A DNA stretch of 64,000 bases, taken from assembly GCA_963920765.1 (NCBI GenBank), contig OY987242.1, positions 27,056,002 to 27,120,001 of the forward strand, written 5' to 3'. The DNA is from Ulota crispa (Eukaryota; Streptophyta; Bryopsida; Orthotrichales; Orthotrichaceae). Within the stretch, counting starts at the first letter, position 1. Each line of letters opens with the position of its first letter. Below the pieces are notes generated by a model. The model saw only the letters and a program-made list of their open reading frames with translations. It had not been told where the DNA came from and did no database searches. This document shows, in pieces, positions 37,281 through 49,479 of the stretch. The translations under genes and the position numbers were made by a program.

Positions 37281-37628
37281 GATAGCGACACCCGTAAGTG
37301 TATAACTACGAGTTTCGGAGTAGAAAAATCAATTGATGAACTTTGAACAAATTTAATGTAAGTTACCAAGAGGAAACGAAAAATATTGACATCAATTTCG
37401 CAAGCAATTGTTCACAAAGATTTTCCAAAGTCCAAAATCACTGTAGTAGTGTGTAGGAGATGCTAAAAACAATGCAATGGGGCACTCAAAATCATCAATT
37501 TGTCACCCAAAACCATGACTTTGTCATCCAAAACCATCACTACCCATAACCAACTTTTTTGCATTTATTGGTCATTGCAGGAGTAGGCAACACCCATGAA
37601 TACACTCTTGCTTATAGGTGTCGCTATC
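37281..37628. mobile_element. MITE with GATAGCGACACC termini
   Basis: The left end GATAGCGACACCCGTAAG pairs with the reversed right end GATAGCGACACCTATAAG, 16 of 18 bases. The interior contains repeated CACCCAAAACCAT-like units. It is non-coding, 348 bp. Confidence 0.8.
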
Positions 37629-37723
37629 TTAACCTTGAAAATTTTGAAAACAAATTGTCATTAGCATCAAAAAATACATAATGCCAAAGTTGACTATGGA
37701 CATAGACTCATTTTTTGAGGCGA

Positions 37724-38174
37724 TAAGGTAGCAACATCTATAACCATCACTTCTAAAATCATGGAAAATCTATGGAAGTGAATAAGGTAGACACATCCAA
37801 AACCAACCCCTCCCCTTGATTGACCTTTAATATACCTAGCGTGTACATTTCAATTTTGAAATGTACACTCTGGATACGTGAGGTCAAAATTGGGGAGGCC
37901 CTATTAAAGGGTTGAGTATGAATGTGTCTACCTTAGATGTAATTACAAGAATGTACAACATGTGAACATGAAATCTTAGGGTCAGTATTAGGTGCAATTG
38001 TAGTTGGCTCCTTAAAAATTCACAACTTATTCTCACAATATCCAAATAATATATTTGAAATTGCAAACTCATCATTTTTCTCTTGCTAATTGGATCCTAT
38101 AACTTGCTAAATGTTTATTAATAATCATCATGTTCAAAACCCTTAAATTGATGGTTATAGGAGTTGCTACCTTA
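37724..38174. mobile_element. MITE family A, copy interrupted by a second MITE
   Basis: The inverted termini TAAGGTAGCAACATCTATAA and, reversed, TAAGGTAGCAACTCCTATAA match those of 32371-32688, and the interior is the same in reverse orientation. The copy is split at 37783-37934 by another MITE. It abuts the 3' end of a Tc1-type transposase relic: the transposase-like reading ends where this terminus begins. Confidence 0.85.
37783..37934. mobile_element. 152-bp MITE nested in MITE family A
   Basis: Termini TAAGGTAGACACATCC and, reversed, TAAGGTAGACACATTC flank a short pyrimidine-rich body. Removing it restores the continuity seen in the uninterrupted copy at 32.4 kb (...TTGTAATTACAT joined to TTCAYTTCCA), so the insertion point is directly visible. 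Confidence 0.85.
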
Positions 38175-39095
38175 TGTACAATGTGGTCAAAATCTTGTCC
38201 ACTTGCTCAATCTAGCATACTAGCATATAATCTCTCAAGCAACCTTATAGTAATAGCTCTAAAAGTTTCCAGCACACATTCACATAATTGTAGAAGACCT
38301 AACTTACATAAGGAGTTGGGTGAGAATTCAAAAAGTATTTGAGAATTGTCCAACTATATTCTATAGGATTTAGTTTTGGAGATTGAATTGGCCACTCTAA
38401 AACAAAAAATGGTTGCTTCAAAAACTAGTTTTGAACAATCTTTGCCTTATGAATAGGAGCATTATCATGTTGGAAAATAACTTCATCAAGGTTGAAAAAC
38501 CCTAATCATTCCAAACTCAATTACAAATCTCCAAGTCAGATTGAAATATAGTCCTTTGCATTTAAATGGCCACTCACCTTTTATAAATTGCCTACACCTC
38601 TAGAAGACATGCAACTACACAACATCATAGATCCTCCACCATGCTTCATTGTTTGCTTCACAATACAATTAGATAAGCCTTGTTGTCATTGACCCAACAC
38701 CAAGTCCTCCCATCTGCATTGAAACTATTTATCTTTGTTTCATCACAAAAAACAACTCTCCCAATTGTCCACTCTCTATTTTTGTAAATTGTTGCAAAAC
38801 TTAGCCTCTTCCGTGACAAACAAGGTTTTGGCACCTTCTCACAAGTGCTCAATCCGACATCTCTCAAGGCATACCGCATTGTGTTATTACAAAACCCTAC
38901 TTCTCTTACTTCTCTCAAAACTTTTGCTGCTTGAGATGTCGTTTCCAGCCCTCCAACAGTGACTAAATGCACTGCATGCCGTCTCTCCAAAGGGGTAAGA
39001 ATCTTTGGAGCTTGTCCTTTTGGCAATTCTAAGCTACTACAATATTTTTTCCTCACTCTATTCACTATACTATGTAAAAATCTAAGAGTATGCAA
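38175..39095 (-). pseudogene. Dead Tc1-type (DD34E) transposase
   Basis: The 5' part (39095-38658) is an open frame with a helix-turn-helix region (LTPLERRHAVHLVTVGG, NNTMRYALRDVGL) and the first catalytic Asp in VVFCDETKINSF, followed by DGRTWCW. One frameshift (about 38672) leads into TMKHGGGSMM and CMSSRGVGNL. The second Asp lies in FQHDNAPIH and the Glu in LNPIEYSW, with 34 residues between them, the Tc1 spacing. In-frame stops at 38581-38583 (TAA), 38538-38536 (TGA), 38523-38521 (TAA), 38508-38506 (TGA), about 38428 (TAG) and near 38207 (TGA) disable it. The TAG aligns with a Trp usually found in the family. The element is defective. Plant mariner-like elements usually have DD39D, so DD34E is of interest. 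Confidence 0.82.
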
Positions 39096-39220
39096 TCTCT
39101 CTTGTACTCTAAATACCTTTCATAAAAAGAGCAACAATATCTCCTACTTTCTCTTTTAAAATTGGCTTCATTGCCAATCTTAGCTTCTAACACCACAAGA
39201 ATTTTTTTTTGTAGTAACAA

Positions 39221-39320
39221 GTCCAAATTGACTAAAATGTCCAAATTGACAAAAATTTGACAAAACATGTCCACATTGACAAAAAAATGTCCAAATCAAC
39301 ATGATGTGCAAATTGACATT
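39221..39320. repeat. GTCCAAATTGAC short repeats upstream of the transposase relic
   Basis: Five or six degenerate units of about 19 bp (GTCCAAATTGACTAAAAT and similar) lie just upstream of the transposase start. They may be subterminal repeats of the element or a local microsatellite. Confidence 0.65.
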
Positions 39321-41143
39321 GCTCCCTTGTAGTGATAAAGAACACAATATGTTCCACAAGAGAGAAGAGAAGAGAAACCACAAAAAAATTCATCAAAAAA
39401 CACAAATTTTCTAGGTTCTACTTTCATCTAAAGTTGCAAGAAACCTTACCTTGAAAAACGAGTCTATGAGGATACACGCTCATGTGTAATCCTCACTCAC
39501 AAGTAAATACTAAGAGGCTAAAACACCATATCAACTAAGTGTATGCATGAGTGCATGAAGATTAATTCTAAAAAAATTGAGCTTAATCCAAAATTAGCTG
39601 AAAAAGCTAGACACAAAAATTTGAGCTGTTACACAACATTGCTCATTTGTTGAGGTTGTTGTATAATACTAAGAGATGATAACTATGAAAATCAATGTAG
39701 GACTTTAAAAAATACAAACTCTAAATAAGTAGCTAAATGTCCAATAGACTATCAAGAAAGTAAATTAAGTTGTTGTAAGTTAGAAATTACTTAGCTCAAA
39801 TATAATCATACTTTGGAATATGTTTTACCACACCTTTCTAATGAGTTGTACAAAAATAATTTGTCAAGAATGTACTAGTTAACTAAACAAGAAGAATTTA
39901 CTACAAACTTAGTTGTGAATTGTGCTATAAAATTTTGCCTAGAATTCACAAGTACATTTTAGATGTACACAAACACTTGGTTCAATAATCAAATTAAAAA
40001 ACGACATCCTTTTAAATCATTAAAAAACCTAGTGAAATTATGAAAATTCAAAATTTTATTATTTACAATTAAAAATATTGCTTAGTATGATCATTTGTTT
40101 AAAAGTACGTTGGCCAAGTGATCATGCTAATATACAATAATTGAAGTTTAATGACTATGACATGTATACTTTAATAGAATTGTGGAAATAAAATAATGTG
40201 AATGTTTTCCAAAGTTAACATTTAGCTCAAAAGTATCTTCAAGGAACCAATTGGGTAATTCATAGCAACAAAGGGAATCCAAATAACCTCTAAGCTGTGA
40301 TTGATTGCATTTTTTAAAGTCCACTTTAACCATCTTTAACTTCAAAATAGCCAATTGTTATTTTTAAAGAATTTCAAATTTACATTAATGTGCTTGTCAT
40401 TATATTGACTGAAATAGATTTCTTAATAAAACTTTGGCTTTAGTCTTGTTGTATTGATAAAGTGATCATGAGTTCAAACTTGGCATTAGCAAGGTGCTTA
40501 CCATCATAGTACATCCAACTATGTTAATGATCAAATGACCTTATTACCACATGAGGAATCAATAACTTCTTGAGGAAAGGAACCTTAGTACTTTACAGGG
40601 TCTACTTCCATAAAGAGGCATTAGTGAAGAAATTTGCCATTTAGGTTTATAAGGCTTAAATAATTAAACCATTTCCAAGAGTGGCTTAGTTCACAAAACA
40701 TTAGCAAAAACATGATTCACATAAAATAAGTTTTAAGACTCACATTTGATTTAATTTGTCATAGAAATGACAGGTACAACCAAGTGTGAGTCTTTAAAGC
40801 TTAATTTAAGCAAACCATATTTGTATTGGTGCATCCTTTTATAATGAAATAATCTTTTTCATTATTTTTATAGATATCACTTAACCCCTATGAGCATCTC
40901 TTGCCACCACTAAAATGGCCCTGGAAATAGATTTGTTGCCAGCCCGTCACGGCTTGTAGATTTTGAGTTTCCTACAACACTGCACTTGCAAATATATAGG
41001 TGCAGAGCCTCCAAAATCAGCCACAACAACACCAAATTTCAGATTTCTACATGCCCCCTTCATGGCTCCTTGCATGAACTATTTACGCACATACTTGCGC
41101 ACATGAAAGGTGTAGATTGTCATAACATCACTCCTCAACCAAG
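39321..41143. other. AT-rich intergenic DNA, no gene seen
   Basis: Only short frames without recognisable homology. Confidence 0.45.
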
Positions 41144-42025
41144 TGTACTATGGCCTCCAAGCTAGTTTTGTTCACCTTGTTTTATCCTTCAATTTTTTTG
41201 GTATTTTATAAAATAAAATTAGCATTTTAGATTCTTGTACCATTATTTTTTAATTCTTACTCAAGTCCAATCAAGCATACCAAATTTTGAGTTTCAAAAA
41301 ACCAAAATCCTAATTTTGGTGAATTGTATTACATGATATTCATGGTTTTACATGATAAATGATTAAAAAAATTTGGTAATGAATTTTTGAGGTTTGATTG
41401 CACGGATGCATAGGAAACATCCATACCCACGTCTTTTCTTCTAACAAGCATCTCCAAAAAAAATTATAATTCCTTCTATGTAGATTTTATTGATGAAGTG
41501 ATTACAATCAAATCTTGTAAATTAGATATTTCTTCATGGTAATCATATTTTTTTGTTTGATTTATACAATATAATTAGATTTGAATCTTTGAGCATAATG
41601 ATATGGTTATTTCACCAAAAACTAGTTAAGAGTACATAAATCTCTCTTTTACAAAATTTGATCATGATCACTCCAACGTTAAAATCTACATAGAAGGAAT
41701 TATAATTTTTTTTGGAGATGCTTGTTAGAAGAAAAGACGTGGGTATGGATGTTTCCTATGCATCCGTGCAATCAAATCTCAAAAATTCATTACCAAATTT
41801 TTTTAATCATTTATCATGTAAAACCATGAATATCATGTAATACAATTCACCAAAATTAGGATTTTGGTTTTTTGAAACTCAAAATTTGGTATGCTTGATT
41901 GGGCTTGAGTAAGAATTAAAAAATAATGGTACAAGAATCTAAAATGCTAATTTTATTTTATAAAATACCAAAAAAATTGAAGGATAAAACAAGGTGAACA
42001 AAACTAGCTTGGAGGCCATAGTACA
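41144..42025. mobile_element. 882-bp near-perfect palindrome (foldback element)
   Basis: Arms of about 346 bp (41144-41489 and 41680-42025) are inverted copies with few differences, around a 190-bp loop. The left end TGTACTATGGCCTCCAAGCT is matched by AGCTTGGAGGCCATAGTACA at the right. Shared arm landmarks include CCATACCCACGTCTTTTCTT and its complement. A diverged relative lies at 57400-58054 (GATTTGATTGCAYGGRT, ATTCATGGTTTTACATG). It is non-coding. A transcript would form a long double-stranded RNA. Confidence 0.93.
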
Positions 42026-42945
42026 TATGCAACATGTTCTAAAGTAGGTGCAAGCCTTGAATCTTTTGGGCTGCATGAGAGTTTCAAGTCACGCCCAGCC
42101 ACTTCACGCAAGTTCACACCATTGTCTCCTAGAAAACTCATTAAACCCCTAAACGCCCAATTGACCAATTTTTGGTTGCTGCCCTTTTTTTTGGGCTGCC
42201 TAAAATGAAAAAAAAAAAAATTGAAAAAATTGAAAAAAACATCATATAGAAAAGCGGGTCTACTTCCCAACCCAATTTGAATCATGTCAATCCAAGTTAA
42301 ACTCTATCAAGGAGAATTTTTCAAAGAAAAACACTTCAATATTTGCTAGTGTTACAAAATTTACTATTTTGGGAAACTAATGATGTTCTCTCCATCAAAA
42401 CTATTGCATTTTTAAACTTTCAAATAGAATGTCTATTTTAAACCAATCATACCAAATTTCAAACTGAATGAATAATTCTTAAAATTTTGATGAATATTAA
42501 ATGGTAAATGAACTTTTTTTGAATGTTTGACCGTATGAATAATTACTAAACATCATGATTCTTATTTTCTCTTTAGAAGCAACCTTCATCAAAGTTACAA
42601 AAGTATCATTTTATAATGCATCTATGTTTTGCCCTTACCCCTCTGGCGTTTAGGGGTTAAAGGGGCCTGGTGAAGTGGGTGGCAGGAGATGCTCTAAGAT
42701 TCATAGCCTTGATCTAATCAGCTATTCCAAAATAGTCCTGCATGATGCATTTTATAATGAACCTTAACCCTTGAGCGCCCTAGCAATAGGATCATGTCGT
42801 TGGGGCCCACAACTTTATCTCACTTTTTCTTTTAATTTGTACGGTGAAAACAATCATGGCTGGTCTTTATTAACAGAGAAGGTAGTCCTTTTTCAAATCC
42901 TGCGGTCACTTTTTTTGGATGTAATTTTCCAAGTTGTGGTGGCCA
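42026..42945. other. AT-rich DNA, no gene seen
   Basis: It contains isolated TTAA-type motifs (TTTAGGGGTTAAAGGGGCC at about 42648; TTAACCCTTGAGCGCCC at about 42764) that may be ends of decayed TTAA elements. Confidence 0.4.
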
Positions 42946-43874
42946 TTAACCCCTAAAGAACCAAAGTCCCCTCGAGGGACAAATGGGATTTTGGGCATGT
43001 ACCTATGGCTAATCTACTTTTTATGATTTTCTAAAACTTTTATTGAAGGTGGGGAATTCAAAGATCTATGTGGGCATCTAATTTTTTCTTCATTCTGACA
43101 TTTGATGAAGAAGCTATGCATGAATTTATGAAAAATGGTATTTGAGGGGCAGCCAAAAACTGCTTTAAAAATTTCATTTTTTTCAAATTAAAATCTGAAA
43201 TAGGTTCTTTACACTTATATAGATGTAGGGAGCTTTGAATCATTCAATTTTGATACATCATATGAAAGTTATGAGGAGTTTTTGTTTGCGGGCAGTTCTA
43301 GATTCTCTACTCTAAAAGAAACTTTGAAGTCCTTTATTTCACTCAATTTTCAATATTTTGAAAAAAAAACAAAACAAAAGGATGTAGATTGTTTATCACA
43401 ACATTATGACTATTGGGATTTGCATTTTTCATTTTCATAATTAAGTTCTTAACAATTTAGTGTGTTGACTCATTCTCTACTTCTTCTTACTTACTATTTT
43501 TTTCCATGTGTTGTATAGTTCCAATTGATTTGAAAAGTCTCCCACACATACCTAACTTGGTCTCCTACATGGGAAAAATAAACCACAACTTTGTGCAGAG
43601 TAATTTTTTTGATCTAAGAGTGGTGAAAGCCTTCTGAAATTTCTGGGCAGCACCAAAAAAAACTCAATTCTGCAATTCAGATGTAAATATCTCACTCATT
43701 TTTGTGTAGATTGAGCGGAATTTTCTACCGCGTGTACCTTTTGTAGTCTACTATAAGATCTTACGGTTGAATTCTTGTAAAAAACTTTTTTTGTTACCAT
43801 TGTACTTGCTTCCCCAAAAGTGGCAGTTTTCTGTGTTTTTCACATAAAAAATGGCTTGGTCCCTTAGGGGTTAA
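42946..43874 (+). mobile_element. TTAA-bounded non-autonomous transposon, copy 2
   Basis: The 929-bp element begins TTAACCCCTAAAGAACCAAA and ends GGTCCCTTAGGGGTTAA. It is almost identical over its central and right parts to 59166-60094 (for example GCGGAATTTTCTACCGCGTG and ATAGATGTAGGGAGCTTTGA in both), so the two copies are young. There is no transposase frame. The TTAA borders and CCC-starting inverted ends resemble piggyBac. Confidence 0.88.
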
Positions 43875-45389
43875 ACCCCCATTTTCTCCTAAATCCAAAA
43901 ATAACTTTGGGCGCTTAGGGGATTAATTAATTGTAAAAAATGGAGAGAATTTGAGAGCTATAGGGGTTAGGAAGTAAAAAATGAGTATCTATGAAAAGGA
44001 ATACATAGGGAGACGGGCCCTAGATAATCCACCCAAAATAAACAGTGGATCATGATGCTCACCAACAATCCCAAAATTGGCTAAAATTTGCCCAGATTCT
44101 ACCAAAAATCCATCTACGCTACAAGTACATGCAACAAATCTTCAAAAAAAAGGAAAAAGAGCAGATAATCAAACTTGTGCGAGGAGGCGGTCAGGATCAA
44201 CGCTCCCACATCAATCGCCACGTCGCGTCCGTCAGCTCTTGGCAATCTAGCGTAATTGCCAACTTCCGATCTGGGCCGTTGCTAGGTCGCCTTGGCGGCT
44301 ACTGCTGCACCATCCGATTTGCGACCCCTCCACCTGCACAAGTAGAGAAGTAGCATTAGTAGGCTCAGTATGAGCGACTAATGACAAGTGTACATGTGTC
44401 TGCTTAGCATTGTTGCTTGCTCTGCAACGGCCTCACAATTATTTGTTTTAGCCGATGATTGCTTAGCGATGGCAGACTTGGCAGATTTGGCGCTTGGCTG
44501 GCAAAGCTTGCCAATTTGCCAGGGGTTTGCCAGACTGCCACAGATTCGTTGCTGCAAGATTGCAAAAGTTAAGGTTTCCTTGCTTCATCATTCAATCTTG
44601 GATTCTTCATCTCTTAGTTTCTGACTCATTTTTCTTACATCTTCCTTGAGTTCTTTCTTTTTCAAATCTTTGCCTTTGTGAGTTTGTGTTGCTTACCTGC
44701 TCTGCGGCCTACGTCACGCAGCCGTCGTTTTCGGTTTGAAATCAATGCTCTCCTAGCCCCACCGTTCTGATACTTTTGTTTTTGTGTTCCGTGGCCACCA
44801 CAAGCAACAAGCATTGCAAGCTAGAGTGAAAATCTAGAGGCTGCAATCTAGCCTCAGGCATTCATTGCTGGTTTGAAATGCTGCATTTCTAAGGGGATGT
44901 GGAAAATTTCGTAAATGGTGCCTGGATCTCTGACGGTGTCATCCGCGAATCCGCGTTCCAAGCCAACCCCCGGCCCCCTAGGCTTAATTGCTCACATTTG
45001 TGAGTTTTTAAATTGCTGCTGCCGCACGTGGTAGAGCACTCAAACTCCGCCATTTCTATTTGTTCTTGATGTTTTCTTGAGCATCTGCGCTGTTTTTTTG
45101 TTCATTTTTGCTTTAGTTTGTTGGTTTTCGTGCTGTGTTCTAAACTTACAAAGCCATCTTTCTGTCCACCATCTCTCTCAGCGGCTAAGGCATTTGGGAA
45201 CGAGGGTTTTGTTTCATTGGGGTTTCATTGGAAATGCACTTGGGTTGTAGTTCTCATTGACTGGGAGGGTTTATTTTGTCTCATGTTGGCCTAGTGTTGC
45301 CTATTTTGTGCAATGTTGCTTACTGCTTACTTTCCGAGGCTCTATCCAATTACGTTGTGGTAGTGTGGATCTGTCCCATGCCACCTTGA
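43875..45389. other. Intergenic DNA, GC-richer from about 44.2 kb
   Basis: A 102-codon frame (44045-44353) and a short frame at 44388-44624 are not recognisable proteins. The stretch could include the 5' end of the hAT element, but I could not identify its terminal inverted repeat. Confidence 0.4.
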
Positions 45390-48300
45390 CTGAGACTTCT
45401 TGAAAACTTTTGGTTTTGGACCTTTGGATCTAGCCGGAACAATAGTGGTATTGGAAAGTACTTACCTACTTCTAGCGTCAATGTCACGCATGTCTTCGAG
45501 ACACATTTGTCCGAACTAGCGTCACAACCTGCACCTAAGGGGGGGCTTGCCTTTGAAGTCACCGTTTTGTCACCAACTCCTACTCTCAATCTTGAAGTTG
45601 TGGAGGTGTTGAATGATAGCGAGTGTGTCTTTGGTGGGTAGAAGGAGTTGGAGGCTTCATGTACTGCCAAAAAAAGAAGAAAAGTGACCCCCAACACTCT
45701 AAACAGACGCTGGCAAGAGGTGTGGGCTTGCAAGTACGCCTGGGCTAAAGCTGAGTTCAATGAGGAGGGAGATTTGACTAGCGTCCTTTGCCAAAGTTGC
45801 ACTACTGTCAGTGGAATGAGGAAAGTGATGGTGCCAAAAGGGGATAACCTCAAAAAGCATGAGGAGAAGAGGATCTGCCGCACAGATAGAGTCCCCCTCC
45901 CCCACTTGAAGAAAAGTGAAACCTTCCTTAGTGCTGATTGCAAGAATGTACGATATTACAAGATTTGGGCAGCGTGCAAGTAACCAATGATTGTGCTTGA
46001 TCTACTTTTAGTACGCTTGGAGGGTGAGATGAAGAGAAAGGGAGTTCAATTTTCTACCCTTTTTCAAGTTTTAACACATAGGCGCCCAATGTGTGATCAT
46101 GAGCTTGAGCAATTCCTCCTAAGGCATTTGAAAGTTAAACACTTGCCTAGGAAGCATTGGTCTGAAACTAATGGGTGGGAGATGAGTGAGCATCTCCATG
46201 GTTCTGTTTTATTGGCTTTGAAGAATGTTGTTCAATCTGCTAGGTTCATCTCTATTAGTTCTGATGAGGTAACAGCTACTGACAACTCCTCTTGGATTTG
46301 TGTGCATGTGTATGCTATGCAGTCTTGGGAGAGAATTCCTCACTTGTTGTTCTTATCTTGTGTATTGGAGAGTGGGACAGCAGACTATCTAACCAAGGTT
46401 ATCATGGGTGCTTTGATGTGTGCGGGAGGACTAACTAGGGAGGAATTTCGAGGTAAGTTGGTTTGTTTTGAGGGAGACGGAGTAAACACATTTCAGGGCC
46501 CAAAGAATGGGGTTACAACATAAATAAGAGAGAAATGGGCTCTCTTCACCTTGGGGGCAAGTTATGCATCCCATAGGGTGAATCTGGTGGTGGAAACACT
46601 CTCCAAACACCCTCTAATCTCTTGCCTAGAGAGCATGTTCCAAGCCGTTTATTCATACTTTTGCAAGAGTAACAAACGTCATGCAGAGCTGCAAAAGCTT
46701 GTTGACCTCATGGAAACTAAGGGCAACAAAATGAAGCGCAATGTGGAAACTAGGTGGATCTCCATGCGCAGCCTAGCCTAAAGAGTAATGTTTGAATACA
46801 AGACATTGATGGTGAAAATGGGCCAAGACATGACTAGGGGGCCCAGCCACAAGGCCATTGCTGCAGCAAGGGACAACTTTGATTTCTTCTCAGACATTGA
46901 GGTTTTGTTGTCCCTTGCTTGTTTTCTTCCTTTGTTGAGTTGTGTTCATTCTTTGGTGAAGTTATCTCAGGTACGTGATATTTTTATATGTGATTTTTTA
47001 CAAGCTATTAAATTGTGTCAAAGTGAGTTGGCAAGACTTTTTGTTGATAGATCAACTTCTTACAGCACTTTAGACTTCAAGACTTACAATGACTTGATAA
47101 TGCTAAGCTATGAAGACCTTCCTCTCAAATGCAAGGAGATGCCAGAGGACATTGCTATGTCCTACTTGTTTTTTGATTTTGAGATCAATCAAGTCTTTGG
47201 CCAATGCCATGACAAAGAAAGTGGCCAGCACAAGTTTGTCACACGTAAGGAGTATCAACAAATCCAGCATAGCATTGAACAACAATTTGCAGGTTTGAAC
47301 TCCTTTCTTTGTTTTTGATTTTGAAATTGTTGTGATAAAATGCTAGCTATGTTTTTTTGTCATTTTGTTTACTTAATTATGAATTTCTTCTAACTTGGAA
47401 TGTGCTGATTTATTGGCGGGTGAGGTTCCATTGATTTATTACTACATCAAATCTAGGCTACTTTTGAGTTTTGAATGATCAGGTTTGATAATCTGATTTT
47501 TCATGGTGTCATGTGTTCAATTATGGTTTGAGTTCAATGTAACCAAAATATGTATTGAGTTGTTGCTGCCTTTGGGCTCCTTCTTTTCTTACTCTGTCGA
47601 TTCTTGCTTGTCTGTTTCAATCATAGGTCATGTTCTTCGATGTTCAATGTTACGTGTTGAGAAAAAGGCAAAGTTTGTGGTTTTGTATTTTTAGTTTTGT
47701 AACGTTTTTACTAGTTTTCTTCTTTGGTTCTTTAATTTCCTTTGGTCTCTCATGTTCATTAGGTTGAGGGTTGGTTTGTCTCAGGGAAAATGGTTTGAAG
47801 TAAAGGAGGGCGAGTTTCAAAGTTGGTTATTTTTAAAAAAAATTCCATTTGTTTCCTCTTGAAGTCACTATTGTGTTTGCTGGAGAATTAGTGCTTATTG
47901 GTTTGCCTTGGCAAAACAAGCTGGAGGCCTTGGTTTTGTGGATTAATGACTCCATTGGCTTTTCATTCCATTCAGAGTAATCCTAAAACCTTGATTTTTT
48001 GGATTAATGATTTGGTTGGGTTTTTATCCTTTTCAAATATTTCTTGTTGAATTCAATTTCATGTTTGCTCTTCATTTGGTTTGTTGTTGGAATGCTGGTT
48101 TGCCTTGGGAAAAAAGAGGTAGGGCAGCATTTTTGAAGATTCCGACTTACTTGTTTCTTGATTTCTTGTACTTCTTCATTATTTAATTCACTTTGCTCTT
48201 ACCTATTTAGTTGGTTCTTTATTGGTTTGCTTTGGAAAAATAAAATGTTAAGGCAATGGTTCTTTTTTTTTCTGACTTGGTTGGTTTCTAGTGAGTGTTT

Positions 48301-48959
48301 GTCTTTTTTATGCAGATGTTGCACAAAACCTCTGTGACGAGCTTGACAGCAAATTCCCCCAGCAAGAACTTCTAGATGCATTTGGCATTATTTACCCTCA
48401 ATATTGGAGGTAAGATGGGGCAAAGGAGAGTTTTCCTACTCACTTGGAGATTCTCAAGAAATTCTATTGCCATGTGACAACCTTGAATGGGGATTCCTCT
48501 AGAGGGCCATCCTATACTGTTCCAGAAATGCTTTCTGAGGCACACTTGCACAATCAGCAAGCATTGTTCAAGATTACTATGAAGGCACAGAGTGAAGTTG
48601 CATGTGGCCTTCTTTTCTAGCAAAACCCAATTGTAAAATTGTGGAAGACTCTCTCCCAATCGTGCCACTTGACCAAACTAATTTTAGAGTATTTTAAACT
48701 CGTTGAAATTGGTTGTTGCATGGTTTTAGGATCAGTGGAGGATGAAAGGTGTTTCTCAACACTTAAATTTTTGAAGTCTTGCCAAAGAAATTGTCTTGGC
48801 ACGCACTTACCTCTTGCGGTAAGTATGTTTGGTCAAAAATATTACACATTAGAAAACTTCCCTTACAAAGAAGCTATTGACTCTTGGAGGAATGCCGTTA
48901 AGGTGGGACGCCAAGGGGATGTGTACACCAAGAGGTGGGCTGCCATGGATATGTGGTAA
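45390..48959 (+). pseudogene. Dead hAT-type transposase with one intron
   Basis: One reading frame continues from about 45390 to 47292, then across a GT-AG intron (47293-48315) to TAA at 48957-48959. Order of parts: a basic, BED-like N-terminal region (RRWQEVWACKYAWAKAEF, CQSCTTVSG, GDNLKKHEE); the RNase-H-like core (ISISSDEVTATDNSSWICVH, CFEGDGVNTFQGPKNGV, SHRVNLVVETLSKHP, ETRWISMRSL); and the C-terminal dimerisation region (GSVEDERCFSTLKFLKS, NCLGTHLPLAV). This architecture fits the ZNF862/hAT-like family common in plant genomes. Six in-frame stops break it: TAG 45639, TAA 45981, TAA 46521, TAA 46779, TAA 48411 and TAG 48618. Several stand where relatives have Gln (as in GVTT-stop-IREK). 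No frameshift is seen. Start codon and element ends were not found. Confidence 0.85.
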
Positions 48960-49162
48960 CCCTAAAGCACATTTGTATCCTCAGCATGTGTCATTTCAAT
49001 TTCACCCTTAGTTTTCATGAGGTCATGCTAGCTTTGCAATTCCAAAGTGGATCCAAACTTCAAGGTTTACCAAATTGGCCCTTACATGGAGTGGTGGATG
49101 ATGGAGCGTGGAGTTCAAGGCATGCAAGACCGGAAGTGGAATTTGAAGCAGCTTCTAAACCC

Positions 49163-49275
49163 TACTCCTAACTTAGTCTACTAGTGTGTGCTTGTTTGTC
49201 TAGTGTTGTGTGCAGGTCACTAACTTAGTCTACTAGTATGTGCTTGTTTGTTTAGTGTTGTGTGCAGAACACTAA
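49163..49275. repeat. 54-bp tandem duplication
   Basis: CTAACTTAGTCTACTAGTRT, GTGCTTGTTTGT and TAGTGTTGTGTGCAG occur twice in succession downstream of the hAT relic. Confidence 0.85.
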
Positions 49276-49479
49276 CACTGCAATTTGGGCAGTCTTACAC
49301 TCTTGCAAGTTGGGTTCAATCCCCAAGTTAGTGACATGAGCTTTTATAATGATGAATGTGCAATGTAGTTGCATACTTATTCATTTCTTCTTTGCCTTTC
49401 TTGAAACATGTGCATTTCTATGTTGCCAACTTGCCATAGTAAGACATGTTTTTGAATTAGTTTTCAACTTACACTTGAG

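Noticed and set aside
44045-44353. 102-codon ORF upstream of the hAT relic
   Set aside because: No similarity to transposase or host protein families. Composition changes in mid-frame.
45639-48620. Possible reassigned genetic code with TAA/TAG read as glutamine
   Set aside because: eIF5A ends at TAG exactly where relatives end. Exons of AHL, ATG2 and eIF5A use only CAA/CAG for Gln and contain no internal TAA/TAG. TGA stops at Arg positions also occur in the relics.
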